Assembly (NCBI GenBank): GCA_964019165.1
Contig: OZ025269.1
Coordinates: 17,611,187-17,675,186, forward strand
DNA: 64,000 bases
Direction: 5' to 3'
Source of the DNA: Mastigias papua
Lineage: Eukaryota; Cnidaria; Scyphozoa; Rhizostomeae; Mastigiidae
Below, in pieces: positions 16,459-54,442 of this stretch. Made by a program: the position numbers and the translations under genes. Position 1 is the first letter of the stretch. Every line of letters begins with the position of its first letter. The notes under the pieces were generated by a model. It was not told the origin of the DNA and did not search any database. It saw only the letters and a list, made by a program, of their open reading frames with translations.

Positions 16459-16703
16459 ACAAAATGAAGCAAATTCAGTGTTTCCCACTTATCAGCCATT
16501 GCCGATTGTTCCATCTCCAACTGACGTGAAAAAACGTTACAAATAAGGCTTATTCGTTAATGTTTGACCCTCAATATCTCTTTAACTTGCTGTGTTATAT
16601 GCTAGCACTTTCCAACATATATATGTGAATTTATGAAGAAACTTACATTTCGACCACAACTACCGAGGATTGAAACAATGGCAACTGGTAAATTGCTAAT
16701 AAG

Positions 16704-16790
16704 TATAAATACTGTGAGAGCGCAATCAAAGATCACTGACTCTCATTACGAGGAAGGTTACAGAACTGGCTTCTTCAAGTAAGTATGAGT
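16704..16790 (+). promoter_or_regulatory. Possible orphan promoter and non-coding first exon
   Basis: TATAAATA at 16704-16711 is followed about 75 bp later by a consensus splice donor (CAAGTAAGTATG at about 16777-16788). No coding exon follows before the LINE fragment and ADPGK. It could be a relic of a third family member or a chance match. Confidence 0.25.
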
Positions 16791-17029
16791 ACTACAGATA
16801 TAACTGAAGTTGCCACCATACTCGCATCCAGAAACGAACCCAGAATTCTTAATTAAGGAAAATTTGATTAAGTGTTCATTTATTCAATTCAGTTCTTGAA
16901 TTCCTTTCGATATCAACGATACACCGATATGCTTATAAAACTTTGACAATGCTGAACTTGAATAGAAAGGTATTAGAAAACCTTGCATTTGACCGAATCT
17001 ATGATTATACTGCTCACACACTGAATTAA

Positions 17030-17830
17030 TTTATTCAAGCCAAGGCCGTCACAGAAGGGTATTTCAACAGAATCTTCCACCCTCTTTCTTACAGAGACTT
17101 GAAGTAAAAGCAATTAATGATAGTTTCAGAGTTGGTGCTCTATTCATCGACTTCAAGAAGGCCTTCGATACGATAGCTCATGATGTGTTGAAAGCAAAGC
17201 TGCTAGTATAGCTGGTATGCACGGCTGTCTTCATACTTTTCAAATAGAAGGTTGCTTCTTATGAAATCAACACATCACCAATGGAAGTGGATGTACCCCA
17301 AAGTGGCTTCTTGATCCTAGACTCTTTGTACTGTGTGTGTCAATGACCTAGAGGCTATTGAAGCAGCTGCCGATATCGATATGTTCGTTAACAAAACTAA
17401 GATTTACTATACTAGAAAATATTACTGCATTATCTTTGCTAGATTAGCTAGCTGATCTACTTGGAAGTAAATGCACCACAGCTCATTAGTTAAGGATTAT
17501 GAACTGTTTCAAACAACTAAGACCTAGGACGACACATGGTCGGCTCGCCATCCCATTCAAAAAGGTCCAGCAGTTTTGAGTGTGATTCCCCTGCTGAGAT
17601 GACAGAACTGAAGACCTTAGAGGGTTTTAAAAGAAAACTTAAGAAATTTGGACATAAAATAGACAGTCAAATTTGATAAAGGACAGGTAGCTACAACATT
17701 CACCGACTTATAGTAAAAATTTTTTAGAAGAGCAAAAGCTGACCTGCCTCAGCAACTATTTTCCATTGACCCCAAAACTGAAAGGGGCCCCAAAGGTTAT
17801 GAAGAGATTCTTTGTTAATTCTTAATGTAA
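17030..17830 (+). mobile_element. Degenerate LINE reverse-transcriptase fragment
   Basis: Translation around 17128-17195 gives VGALFIDFKKAFDTIAHDVL, the classical RT palm block with the catalytic Asp in motif A. Further blocks follow in shifted frames, including a post-RT piece (LKKFGHKIDSQ) near 17636. Multiple stops and frameshifts show it is inactive. It lies between protease B and ADPGK. Confidence 0.85.
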
Positions 17831-18900
17831 TAATGACGTCAACAGGGACCGCCCAACTTTCTCCTTATGTATGTATGGGTGGTATAATGCAAGGGCGGCC
17901 TTCCGTGAAAAATATGTCAATGAATCAGGCAACTTCGGGTTTTAATTCATCAATTTCAAGCTAGGAAGCCCTTACTCACATGCATAAGTGCTAACGAGCA
18001 TAATAAAGTACATAAATAGCAACATTATTCATTCAAAGGGTATCGTATACTTTTTCTAAAAAGTAACAGAATTAGATGGGTCTATAAGTATTGTAGCATA
18101 TCTCAGCATAGTTGAATATTCGATGAGCATTGCTTGCGAAGAAGAATGGATTAAGAATGACTGGCGGGTTGGCAATACCTGTAGGTATGCCCTTATCCAG
18201 CTTCAAGTTGCCAAATCTCGTGTCAATATTTCTTTACACTAGAGAGAAAGTACATGGCTAGTGATGTGATGGAGGAAAACTAGCAGGACAAAGACAGAAA
18301 GCCAAGTACCGAAAGTTAGCGCAGTATAGCCACTTGCGCCTACACGTTTTTTAAAGAAGCCCTGGCAGGCTAAGCTTCAATAGCAAACTTGAATAACTGT
18401 TCCTAATCTATCCAAAGACTATGAAAGACAGGGCTCTTCTGTCTTGCCCTTTATTGCCTTTTCTTGTTGGTTGCTTCCATTCGGTAGTTTCTTTTATTTC
18501 ATATATAGGAAAGAATAGAAAAGACTACAAAAGGCAAGAAAAGACTGTATGGAAACCAGGCCTAAACTGGAAATAAAATGCAAACAAAATATATACATAC
18601 TGCACAGAACCTGAATATTCTAAAACCAAGACTGGAAACAGACGGGTTGTTTAAAAACAAATGCGGAGGCGACTATTTCGACTTTCATAAGCCGGGCCGG
18701 ACAGTAATGTCTCAGACAACTTCCTTATACCCAACAAAAATTAAACATTCTAAGAATCAACAAATAGTTTTGAGGGTGAAGCATGTTAAAAGCGTGATAA
18801 AAGGGGTTTAAGGCCGGGAAGTAAGAACTTCTAGCTACGAGTGGCACTGGTCCGGAAGAACTTCTCACTACGAGTTGTAGAGTACTACTGGCAGCTACAG
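17831..18900. other. Intergenic, no gene seen
   Basis: No exon or RNA gene is recognised. A sequence like the left end of the 8261 MITE (TACACGTTTTTTAAAGAAG) occurs near 18340 without a visible partner. The open stretches at 18578-18811 (+) and 18725-18943 (-) lack any domain. Confidence 0.45.
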
Positions 18901-19293
18901 TAAATCCTCGAATTGGCTCCCGTAGAATAAGTCCACCTTTCAATAGCCCCCATGCTAGAACTTCAAATTGTTAATAAGCTCCCACTCTAGATGATGATGA
19001 AAATTTTGATCAAGACTAATGCCTAGATTTATCAATAAAACATCTATCAATTACACCAGAGACAACACGCATTTTGCCACTGATCAGTGTTCCAGACATG
19101 AAATAAGAACACAGGTATGAACCAGGCTTTTATATTATGGAGGATATGAGATCTAATACTGAGCTTTTTATGCGAAATGTATCAAATAATTTTAAAAGTC
19201 CCCTTCGAATAAGCCCTCCCTTCGAATAGGTCCCCACCCAAAAGCATCATAAATAGATAGGCCCCCAGGGGGGGGGGCTAATTCAAGGATTTA
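18901..19293. mobile_element. MITE immediately upstream of ADPGK
   Basis: The left end TAAATCCTCGAATTGGCTCC and the right end (complement TAAATCCTTGAATTAGCCCC) are inverted, with several AAGYCCNCC-type blocks inside. A partial related sequence lies at about 22003-22100. The element ends 57 bp before the ADPGK start codon, so it probably overlaps the 5' UTR or core promoter. Confidence 0.75.
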
Positions 19294-19350
19294 TGGTATT
19301 TTCTGAAACCACACCACTGTGGAGGTGCAGATGGTCTAGAGTTCTAAACA

Positions 19351-21527
19351 ATGGCTACCTGGATGCAAGTATCATCATTTTTGCCTCTTTTGATAGCTAT
19401 CATTGTTTATATATATACAAAAAACAAAAGAGAAAATGATTATCTTGATAGAGTTCTCACAGGTTTATTAGAAGGAGAACGGAGTGTTAATATATCTGAA
19501 GATATTCGTGTTGCCGTTGGATTTGGCTCATGTATGGATATCATTGTTGATGGCCTAGCTCTGTTTGAAAAGCTTGGATTTCAACCTCCTGATCAAGCTT
19601 CACATCATCATATGATAGAGAATGAGCTTCAACTTAAAGAAACATTTGCGTATTTTATGAGAGAAGGAGCAGCGGCGGAGTAAGTTTGCTGTTACAATTT
19701 TTGCCACGTCACTGACTTTCTACCTGGCGCTAGGGCCTAAGCTTGTGCTCGCAAGGACAAATGTTTGATTTCGCCCCGAGGTATAAGAAGCACATTTGTA
19801 TAATATCTGAACATATATCCCATCATGTTAGGAACATCGAATCTTATTGGAAGATAGCCGATAAATTTTTTAACATGCACTCATAAATAGTGAAAATAAC
19901 CTTGTGCCTTCAATTGAGCATCACATATTGTTAAATGTCTATTGGCAGCTGATTTATCATTGGCACTGAGTATTCCAACCCTTTTTAGACTTAAATTGAA
20001 ATGAAATCAATATTACCATATCATATAAATGCTCATACTAAATACTTTTTACTTTCTAGAATTGGAAGTAACCTTGTACACACTTTTTTAACATAAATAT
20101 GTGCAGTTGTAATTAATTAGTATTCATTCGCTCTAAATCACGAAGTGTATGTGATATATACAAGCACAAGTGCATAGAGCTGTTTATCACATCACAAGAC
20201 AACATGCCTCACAAGTAGTGTTGAAACTTCTTCTCTGTACTTCACACTGACGTCATCATAACAAGTTCTAAGACCCTGTTGACCTCTTTCCAAGATATGC
20301 ATTTCTTTTGATGGTGTATATTAGCTGCTATCCTTTTACAATAGAATGGCTGATTGTTTAATCTCAATTTATGCACTATCTTTCTTGCTAACTTTATGTA
20401 ATTTTTAATGAGTGACAAGATTTACAGGTATATTTTCCTTTCCTTGTAGGAGATTTATGGAGCCAGCACTATTTAAGAGTGTGGTAAATGCAGCAGAGAC
20501 ATTAGAAAATATTATTTGGAGACCAGGGGGAAATGCTCCTATGATGGGGAAGAGGTTGTCATTAGAGGGAGCAAAGGAAGTACTTATTGCATCAAATGCA
20601 AGCAAGGAGTACAAGTCTTATTTCCCTGCAAATGTAAAGTTCTTAGGGGAGTCTGATCATGGGGATGATATTCATTTAATACTTGAGTTTAAGGTGGGTG
20701 ATACTTGGGGGAGATACACAGCACCGCGCGCAAATAGATTTATTATTCATAGCGACATAAACAACCCAAAATTGCGATACCTAGAGCCATTTCGTGAAGC
20801 ATTGGATGACTTCAAGCCACACCTAGTCATTGCAAGTGCTCTGCAAATGCTTGATAATTTTCCATTTGAAGATGGAGAGAGAGAAAAGCGCATGGAGGTT
20901 TTGCAAGAGCTTCTAGAGAGTTTTGAATCTGTGCCTGTTCACTTTGAGATGGCATCCTTTTCAGAAAAGGCTATGATGAGTTCATTGTTAAAGTATGTTG
21001 TTCCATTTGTCACCTCAGTTGGGATGAATGAACAAGAGTTACCAAATATTGTTAGTATGCTAAAATATGGAGACATAGTAACTGTTGCTAATGCCAACCC
21101 AAGGACAGCACATGTTCTAGATTCAATGCGTGATCTTTACACAATAATGAAAGATAAAAGTGTTAGAGGATTAGAACGGATACATATACATACATTGGCA
21201 TTCCAAGCAATGTTAACAAAGAAGTCATCAATATGGAAAAACTCACTTGCAGCTGTAGCAAAGGCATCTCTAGTTGCATATAGATATATCTGTAATGTTA
21301 AAGATATTGATTTGTCAAAAGCAAAATTGTTAATGGATGATTCTTTTGCAAAAAGTGCTGACAAAACTAGTCACAGGATCACATTCAGTCCTGACGAACC
21401 AGTATCATGCTGGGAAGAGAATGACTATGAGATCTGTGTTGCACCTGTTCTTATTTGCACTGATATATACCAGACTGCTGGAGGGGGTGATAATGTATCT
21501 CCATCAGGATTCCTTCTACAGATCTGA
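19351..21527 (+). CDS. ADPGK: ADP-dependent glucokinase
   Basis: Two exons, 19351-19679 and 20450-21527, joined through a split Glu codon (residue 110) to give 468 residues, close to the animal family length of about 500. Enzyme: ADP + D-glucose gives AMP + glucose-6-phosphate, in a ribokinase-like fold; animal members are associated with the ER. Residues 10-22 (FLPLLIAIIVYIY) are an N-terminal membrane anchor or signal segment. Family landmarks: VAVGFGSCMDIIVDG (54-68), GGNAPMM (136-142), a VTSVGMNEQEL nucleotide-region block, RIHIHTLAFQ, and a C-terminal GGGD (454-457) whose Asp457 should be the catalytic base. The reading frame is intact. One intron is few for an animal ADPGK. The start codon precedes the anchor, which supports the choice. 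Confidence 0.95.
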
Positions 21528-22303
21528 AATATTTTCTGAAAGAGTTGTTAAGGACAAGATGTTAGCTAATGTACTATGTTTTCTTGGAATTGAGAGAGCA
21601 AAGAGCAGTGATTTTAATGAGGATTTGTTTTGTTGAGCATCTAAAAACAAGGCTCAAGAATACTCCCACACACCACACACATATAGGATGTTTGAAGTTT
21701 TCTTAACAATATATTTGGTTTTCTCCTAAATGTCATATATTACTAGTATTTACTTTTCATGATTTGCTAATATCATAAAACTTGAGAAGAACTATCCAAT
21801 TGGGTCTTTCAAAATGTTTTATTTCTTAACTTATATGTATGATGTAATTCAAAGGACCAACAATTTTTCTTAGTTTGTAGTTCATTCTGCTGTAGTTTTT
21901 CTGATACACTTTTCTGAATTACTTCCTATTTATACAATTTCCACTCTCTTTGGGAAGTGACTGTAGAATATATATTAACTTCTTTAGAATTCAGTGATAG
22001 CATAAATCCTCAAATAAATCTGCTGGGGCTTATTTATTTTTGATACTTTTTAGATGGGGGCTTATTTGAGGGAGGGTATAGTCAAGGGGGCTTTAAATTT
22101 TTTTGACACATTTTACATATAAAGCCCATTGTCAGACTCCTTTTCTCCATAATATCCAAAGAACAGTCTTACAATGGTTTGTGGCAAGTGAAGCAATACA
22201 GGTCTAGGTGCCTATATGGGTGCCTAGACTAACAAAATCATTTCTAGGCAGTTGTGAATTAAAATCATATGGGCACAATGTAAATGTAATTCAGTTTAAT
22301 AAA
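21528..22303 (+). other. Probable ADPGK 3' UTR with partial MITE; AATAAA at 22298-22303
   Basis: The first AATAAA after the stop, apart from AAATAAATC near 22013, is at 22298-22303. At about 22003-22100 lies a partial relative of the MITE found upstream of the gene (ATAAATCCTCAAATAA, then G-rich GGGGGCTTATTTGAGG). Confidence 0.45.
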
Positions 22304-22479
22304 GAACAAGTAGAATCAAAATTTAAGGATTCACATTTCTTTGTATTTTCATAGCACATCGGAGGTATTACTAGTTAATAGTTTTTCTTAAACTATAGTT
22401 GGAGGATGGGTGAAGTGCCTAAAATTTGCTTTAGAACTTGGTTCTTGTAATTACTATTTGTAATTATCATGTATTGAGT

Positions 22480-22600
22480 TTTGGGCAGATTGAGCGAATC
22501 TGTAAATATCACAAATTCAAGATCTGTCTGCTACTTTGCAGACGACATCACTTTACTTTTCAGAATGCAACAAATTAGAGCAATTTGACAGCAGGAATGA
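22480..22600 (+). mobile_element. Short LINE RT fragment (ADD motif)
   Basis: The translation SVCYFADDITLLFRM at about 22525-22570 matches the RT motif C (Y-x-DD) neighbourhood. No neighbouring RT blocks are recognisable, so this is a small relic. Confidence 0.55.
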
Positions 22601-23061
22601 CAACTTTAGTGAGTTCCCAACAGGGAGGTGCCAGCCATCACAGACTTGGGGGACTTTGACTTACCATGTCTTTGTGGACTGTGCCCTGTGGTACAGTATA
22701 CATTAAAATATATGCAACTAACAGGTGATAAAAAGGTAATGATAAATGCAAATGGTAATGATAAAACATAGCGATGAAGTATAAGTATACCTTTCTAGAA
22801 ACCTCCTGCTTTGCAAAAACCATGTCTATTCAGATTTCTACTTGAATTTGGATGAAGTAAAAAGATTGCCCTGGTGAAACTTAGGGGCATGTCCCCCATT
22901 CCCTCGTGGAGTCTCCTCTGGTAGTCTGGGTGGTATAACAATTTCTCAATCCTGTGGCTCAAAATTAGTCTTGTGCAAATGAAATGACATCGCTAATGGT
23001 TGAAAACGAGGCCCCCTCATTGTATCTTTGTGTCTAGAGTCCCTTCAATAGTGCTGTCAGT

Positions 23062-49163
<26,102 letters not shown>

Positions 49164-49439
49164 ATTCTTACGCTCGTAGAGACTCATGTTTGATAATGAA
49201 TTCTTCTCTTAACCAGCAAGCAAATCTAGAATGTTGACTTTATTGCTTAAGGTATTTGTTATTAATGTCTTGTTTTTATGTGATTATTGTGACCAGTACT
49301 GCATCGTTAACTGTGCCTTGTTTTAATTCAATGAGAGGTTTTGTTATCCCGTATTCTAGACTGCCTTGCCCTTCTACCTTTTTCTGTTTGACTTTTTCAA
49401 TATGTCTTTGCTTCTCAACACAGTATTCTCACTACACCA

Positions 49440-49619
49440 GCATAGCTGCCAGATTTTTGAGAACCATGTCAAGTCTATTTTCTCCCAACCTAATTGACCA
49501 ATCATCATACAGGATTCTGAGCACACATGCTAAGACTAGACCTATTCTGCATGATGATTGGTCAATTAGGTTGGGAGAAAACAGGCCTGACAGTTCTCGC
49601 AAACATTTGGCGACTATGC
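49440..49619. mobile_element. Palindromic MITE, family 1 copy 2
   Basis: 180 bp, beginning GCATAGCTGCCAGA and ending TTTGGCGACTATGC. The inner arms TTTTCTCCCAACCTAATTGA and TCAATTAGGTTGGGAGAAAA are perfectly complementary, and the flanking CCAATCATCAT/ATGATGATTGG arms extend the pairing. It is the same family as 5246-5436. It explains the two overlapping open frames on opposite strands here. Confidence 0.9.
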
Positions 49620-50517
49620 TCACTATACAATGCTGCAAGATCTGCTCCACGAAATTCAATTAGCCTTTATGGCCTTTAGGTATCAATCACGGAAGATTGA
49701 TGAGATGAAAGGTCATGTTGCTATACACATTCCGCGTTACTCATATGTTTTTTGCTTAATCTATGAATACACATTGCAGTCTGCTTAACGAGTGCGGTAG
49801 TATAAAACTTAGAGCTACGAAGAGTATATAGTATGCATAGAGTGTCGCTACCTTTCTTCTGTCGCGTCAGTGTGTATTGCAATTTGCATCTCTGATGGTC
49901 ACTAACGAGTAAATATATGACGCATGTAAAACTTGATGGACAGTGGTTGTGGAATTGCAAAGTATACTGCCAAAAATTCCTTTTTTACTGGCCAACAGCC
50001 TATATTGACAAGAATTTTAAAAACTAATTTTAATGGGGACGTTGACATTGGTCATTGGCTGCATCAGAATGAAGAGATCTTTTCTCTATTACTGTAGGAT
50101 ATCAACTGGGTAATATTAGCCCTTTTGTGAAATTTTTCTTCTCCTGCTATAACTTCATTCCACTAGATTTCCAGCTGCAGAATACCCTTTATATTAATTT
50201 ATTTCCTCTAATTGTAGTAGTTTTAGTTTTATTCCATTTTCAATGTTCTGGAGGACTGTCAAACATCCATATAAGCAGGCTACGTTTCCAAATTTCAGGG
50301 ACTCTCGTTATCAGTTTCGTTTCATGTTTCGTAAAATTGATCATCTCTGCATCAAGTTTGTATTGTTTTCATTCTGAGCATCTTTTTCCTGTGTTGTTTT
50401 AGCGTTGTGTCTTTTAGGTTTACTTGGCAAGTTTTCTCACTGGGATTTCAGAGTATATGTATGGATTCGCTTGAAATATGACAAATAGGTTTTCTATCTA
50501 GTTGAGATTCGGTTTGG
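49620..50517. other. Intergenic, no gene seen
   Basis: AT-rich spacer downstream of GANAB. The open stretches at 49721-49960 (-) and 50127-50402 (+) lack recognisable domains. Confidence 0.5.
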
Positions 50518-51033
50518 TACTCTTTGGTGCCTAATAGAAGGGGGGTTGGAATAGTCGGGGGTTGTAAAAATCCCCAAAACCTACTTAGCAGGGGGGTTGG
50601 AATAAACGGGGGCGTTGGAAAACTGCCTTAAATTTAATAGAAGGTGGGGTATTGAAAAAGCTTCTAAGCTGTGCAACTTTTTCTGAAACCAATAATAGCA
50701 AATAAGAAAAAACGAAGAAAAAGAAAAATGTTAGTTAAGTGCTAGCGTAGAGGAAGTGATGGCAATGAGTTGTAGAAAAAACACGGAATGAATGAATAAA
50801 TTGAGTGGAAAATAAAGTACTCTAAAAATGGAATTTCTACAAAATATTTTGATTTGTCAGTTCGCATTTGAAACTTCTAATCAGCAATGCAATAGTTTCG
50901 TAATTACATGAAATCTTGGGTGGAATTTTTCCCAAAATTTAATAGCCGGAGGGGTTGGAATGAGAATGCCCTGGCTGGAAAATTATGAAAAAATTAATTA
51001 GCGGGGGGGGCGTCTATTAGGCACTAAAGAGTA
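50518..51033. mobile_element. MITE related to 13147-13476
   Basis: Left end TACTCTTTGGTGCCTAATAG, right end the complement of TACTCTTTAGTGCCTAATAG. Several GGGGGGTTGGAATA-type blocks occur inside. It shares the TACTCTT-GTGCC terminal pattern with the intronic copy in protease B but has a different interior, so it is a related subfamily. Confidence 0.8.
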
Positions 51034-51650
51034 CTTGCACTTTGTGGGTATGTTCGCATTATTTTATTGGGCAGGAAATTAGGTGAGATATGTGGTTTAT
51101 CGAAAATTTTCAGCAACACAAGATAATGAGCCCAACCTTGAGCCAACTGCTAATTCATTTGACTTTGGCGGAGTTACGGGAGTGACGTTTTTCATGCCAA
51201 TTAAGAAACGTTTGGTTGTCTGCTTGCAGTCATTTCACATTTACCATGACTTAGGCTGTAAATCAGGGGTATCCAAACTAAGGCCAGTAGTCCGGGTTTT
51301 ATTGACCCATAACATTATTGTGCATTTTAATTCATAGGCTTAATTTATGTGTATCGAAGGAATGCGTATGAGAATAGACTTCTGTGTTTCAAGCACTTTG
51401 CCAAATGAAGAAGGCCCTTGTGTATGCTCATGTTCCCATGCTTTCATTACATGAGTTTATTGGATAGAATAAGGCATTTCAAAACCTGTTCTGGTAATGG
51501 AGTCGTTACTGAAGAACAGAAACGGCGTCATACTTCAAAGAGCAATCTTTTACCATAAATTTCTGATTGTTAATGCATGTTGATGCACATCGTTGGCCGA
51601 GAGAAGTTCATGATTTTCTAGAAAGCATCGTTGTAGCGCGTATTTGCGGG

Positions 51651-52234
51651 GGACGCCGGAGCATATTTCTGAGTGGGGGGGCTGGGGATGAGTTGCAAGT
51701 CCATATGGAAGCATGGGAAAATGGGGTCAGGGGCGGAGCCCCTGAAAAATTTTGCAATCCACACCCTATAATTCAATGGGAAACGCCCTGTTTGAATATA
51801 GATATGCATACCGTCTTGGTAGAAAATGGTAGATAACATAATTGAAGTGTTGGTGAAAAAACTGAATAGGCATTATTGCTACTCTATAAAGATTATGGCC
51901 AGGTCAGGTAAAATGATAGAGACATACGTTTTCAGAGCAACGAAATCATGTTAAGAGCTAAGTGACCAAGATCACAGAACCCTTCCCTGATTTTATATGT
52001 TTATGAGACTTTTGGACCAGTCTATATCACCACGTTTTGAAAAAATTTGGGCTATTTACCTTCAATAGGTCCTGATGACTACGGCACTGGTACTTTTTAA
52101 AGGTGAGTGAACTTTAACATGGAAAAGGGAAATATACTTCTAATTGGATCGAATGCCTCAATCCTGACATCATACATGAGCAAAAAGTTGGGGGCTGCAG
52201 CCCCCCCCCCAGCCCCCCGGCTCCGGCGTGCCTG
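51651..52234. mobile_element. MITE with CACGCCGGAG termini
   Basis: The left end GGACGCCGGAGC and the right end (complement CAGGCACGCCGGAGCC) are inverted. Just inside lie GGGGGGGCTGGGG and its complement CCCCCAGCCCCCC. The right terminus begins CAGG, as in hAT elements; the left terminus is worn. Confidence 0.65.
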
Positions 52235-52372
52235 ATTTGTCTATTGTAAAACTAAGAGCAGAATTCTCTTGTGTTTTCATTGGAAAAGCTGTAATAGAAA
52301 TAGATTCTGTGTGGCAGAGAGCGAGAAATTAACCATGAAGTCAATGCCATCAATTAACATCTTTTATTATTG

Positions 52373-52378
52373 GCTCAT
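52373..52378 (-). terminator. Poly(A) signal candidate for the minus-strand orphan gene
   Basis: TTTATT on the + strand is AATAAA on the minus strand, about 560 bp after the stop of the 52939-53454 ORF. The region 52379-52938 would be its 3' UTR. Confidence 0.35.
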
Positions 52379-52938
52379 TTTTATTATCGGGACAATTAAT
52401 TCAACTAAAGATGTTTGAACCACAACAACAGACAACCAAACCAAAATAGGAAACAATGAGGCCCTGCTAAGACAAAACCTAAACTAACTGTTCTACAGTC
52501 AAATTCACCTGAAGAGACCCAACAGAAGAGATGCAACCAACAAGGGGCACCGTTAACTAGGTATGACGACCCCACCGATATTTGATTTAGTAATTGGTAG
52601 AAGAAACTGGTACAACCTAAAGCCCATTTAATTAAAATACACGTGATATGATGAATACCTGCTTACTTTACTCAGCTAGCGACAAACAGAACTATTAAGT
52701 CTTAACTGTTGGCTAAAAACGGTAATGATGATAAATTAATTGGCTACGTGAGATTCGTCAAAATTGAGTATCTGCCATGCTATTAAATGAATACCATACT
52801 CAATTACATTCTCATACCACCCCCCCCCCATCCCCCCTCCAAGAATAGACAACAGAAATTTTCACACATTACATCTAGGATTTTTAGTTCATACGCTTCA
52901 TTCTCTTTGGAATCGCTAACACGTTTCAGTTAAGTGAG

Positions 52939-53454
52939 TTAAGGGCGTAAAACCTGGAGACTCTCTCTGTGTTTGTCTAACCAATCATCTATACTTTCTA
53001 GGCATAGCCTAGCACGCTTCTCATCTACAGACCCATTGGCTAGACGCAACAGATTCGCGACGTTATTTTCAAAATCCCCGTCCACCACCTGTCCAACAGT
53101 CAACGAGTAAAACCATTTAGTGTGGTTGCGCGGTTCAAAGAACACGCAAGTCTCGAATGAGCCTATTACAAAAACTTCTCGGATCACATGGTACCCGCAA
53201 TTGCTACCTACAGCTATTTCGCCATCTGAGCCTTGGTAATGAGTCGCTATACAAATAATAGGGTTTTTATGCATATCGCTGGTAAGCAAATCTAACTTTA
53301 TTGTCCATATCGGCACAGTCAATACACAATGCTCCCAGCTCCGTGATTGTTTTATTTTCTCAATACAAAGTGAATACAAGCTAGGCATTGCCTTCTTTCG
53401 ACATAGTATAGACTCAGCTCTTACCAGCTCGGTGAATTCATGGGCATCAGACAT
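52939..53454 (-). CDS. Unrecognised intronless 171-residue protein
   Basis: A minus-strand ORF from ATG at 53454 to TAA at 52939. The sequence is compositionally even, with no low complexity, no signal peptide and no membrane segment. It has a hydrophobic, strand-like middle (ICIATHY, REVFVIGSFETCVFF) and a charged helical C-terminus (VDEKRARLCLESIDDWLDKH). Six cysteines are scattered. I do not recognise the family. It is the longest non-repeat open frame outside the three known genes. It could be a lineage-specific gene, a retrocopy, or the last exon of a spliced gene extending upstream. No counterpart is seen elsewhere in the window. Confidence 0.5.
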   Translation of the reverse strand: MSDAHEFTELVRAESILCRKKAMPSLYSLCIEKIKQSRSWEHCVLTVPIWTIKLDLLTSDMHKNPIICIATHYQGSDGEIAVGSNCGYHVIREVFVIGSFETCVFFEPRNHTKWFYSLTVGQVVDGDFENNVANLLRLANGSVDEKRARLCLESIDDWLDKHRESLQVLRP

Positions 53455-54442
53455 TTGGCCTGCCTTTTGTTGTTTACTATTAAGGGTTGAATTATGTATT
53501 AAAACCTATTCTGTAACTTCCAGTCGCAATGACGTAGACTACAGGAAGGCCTCTTCTTGTATGACCTCGGCGTTAATACAATACGTTCTCAAGGCCGGGC
53601 GCTTTGAATAGACCTATACGGCAGGCAATGGTACTAGCGCAAAATGTCTGTTATATAAAATTAAAAAGAGTGGTTATTATACACGTCAGTAATTAGACTC
53701 AAACTCCTGTATTGTTCAGCAGGATCAACAGGTCTTTTCATGGATTAGCATCATTTTGCAATAAAATGTCATTCACAAGCTGTAAATTCCTTTCTTATAC
53801 TTCGACGAATAAATACAAAGACCAGTTATATGTATCTGATGTATATCGATAAATACCTAGCCGTTACTACCAAGCTTTGAGTAGTCAAAGTCTCCTCTGC
53901 ACGGCTCCTATTCTCGGACCAAAGCAATTTGAAAGTCCTCAACTGAAATTCTGCACAAAATCTGCAGCAGATACTCCTCCACGTGAAGTGCAACTTACGC
54001 TGGCCTGGTAATATACTCGAATATCTCTTTGCAGCAATTTCTCTCCTTTTGCATGAATAAATCCAATATAGCCATTCGGCCCATCGCCATGCCGCTAAAC
54101 TAACTTGATTTCTTGATCTGTTATAACAATATCAAACTCCTTAAAGATTAGTTCCTATGAACAGTGGCTCACTGGTTAGAACACTAGTTATTTCCCCAGT
54201 ACTTTACCGCACCATTAATCTCTCTTGAGTGACAAGCAGCGCAACCTTACCCGTCTTCTACTGATTAGCAACTCACAATGTCACTGCACGCTGTTTTGCT
54301 CCTTCTCAGCATACCAGAGCTTCAGAGACGCAAAGTAAAGAGGCCAGGCGCAATGTATACCTACTTACTTTCGATTTCATATACAGCTTGAAGTTGTAAA
54401 AGCATTGGTGTAGCATTGGCGTAACAAAGCATTAGCAATTTA
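53455..54442. other. Intergenic, no gene seen
   Basis: Possible 5' region of the minus-strand orphan gene. No TATA box or exon is confidently placed. Confidence 0.45.

Noticed and set aside
49256..49663. Overlapping open frames on both strands
   Set aside because: Both read through the palindromic MITE at 49440-49619; the shared peptides are mirror images of one inverted repeat.
51567..51836. 89-residue + strand ORF with a minus-strand partner
   Set aside because: It lies across the GC-rich MITE left end and has no domain.
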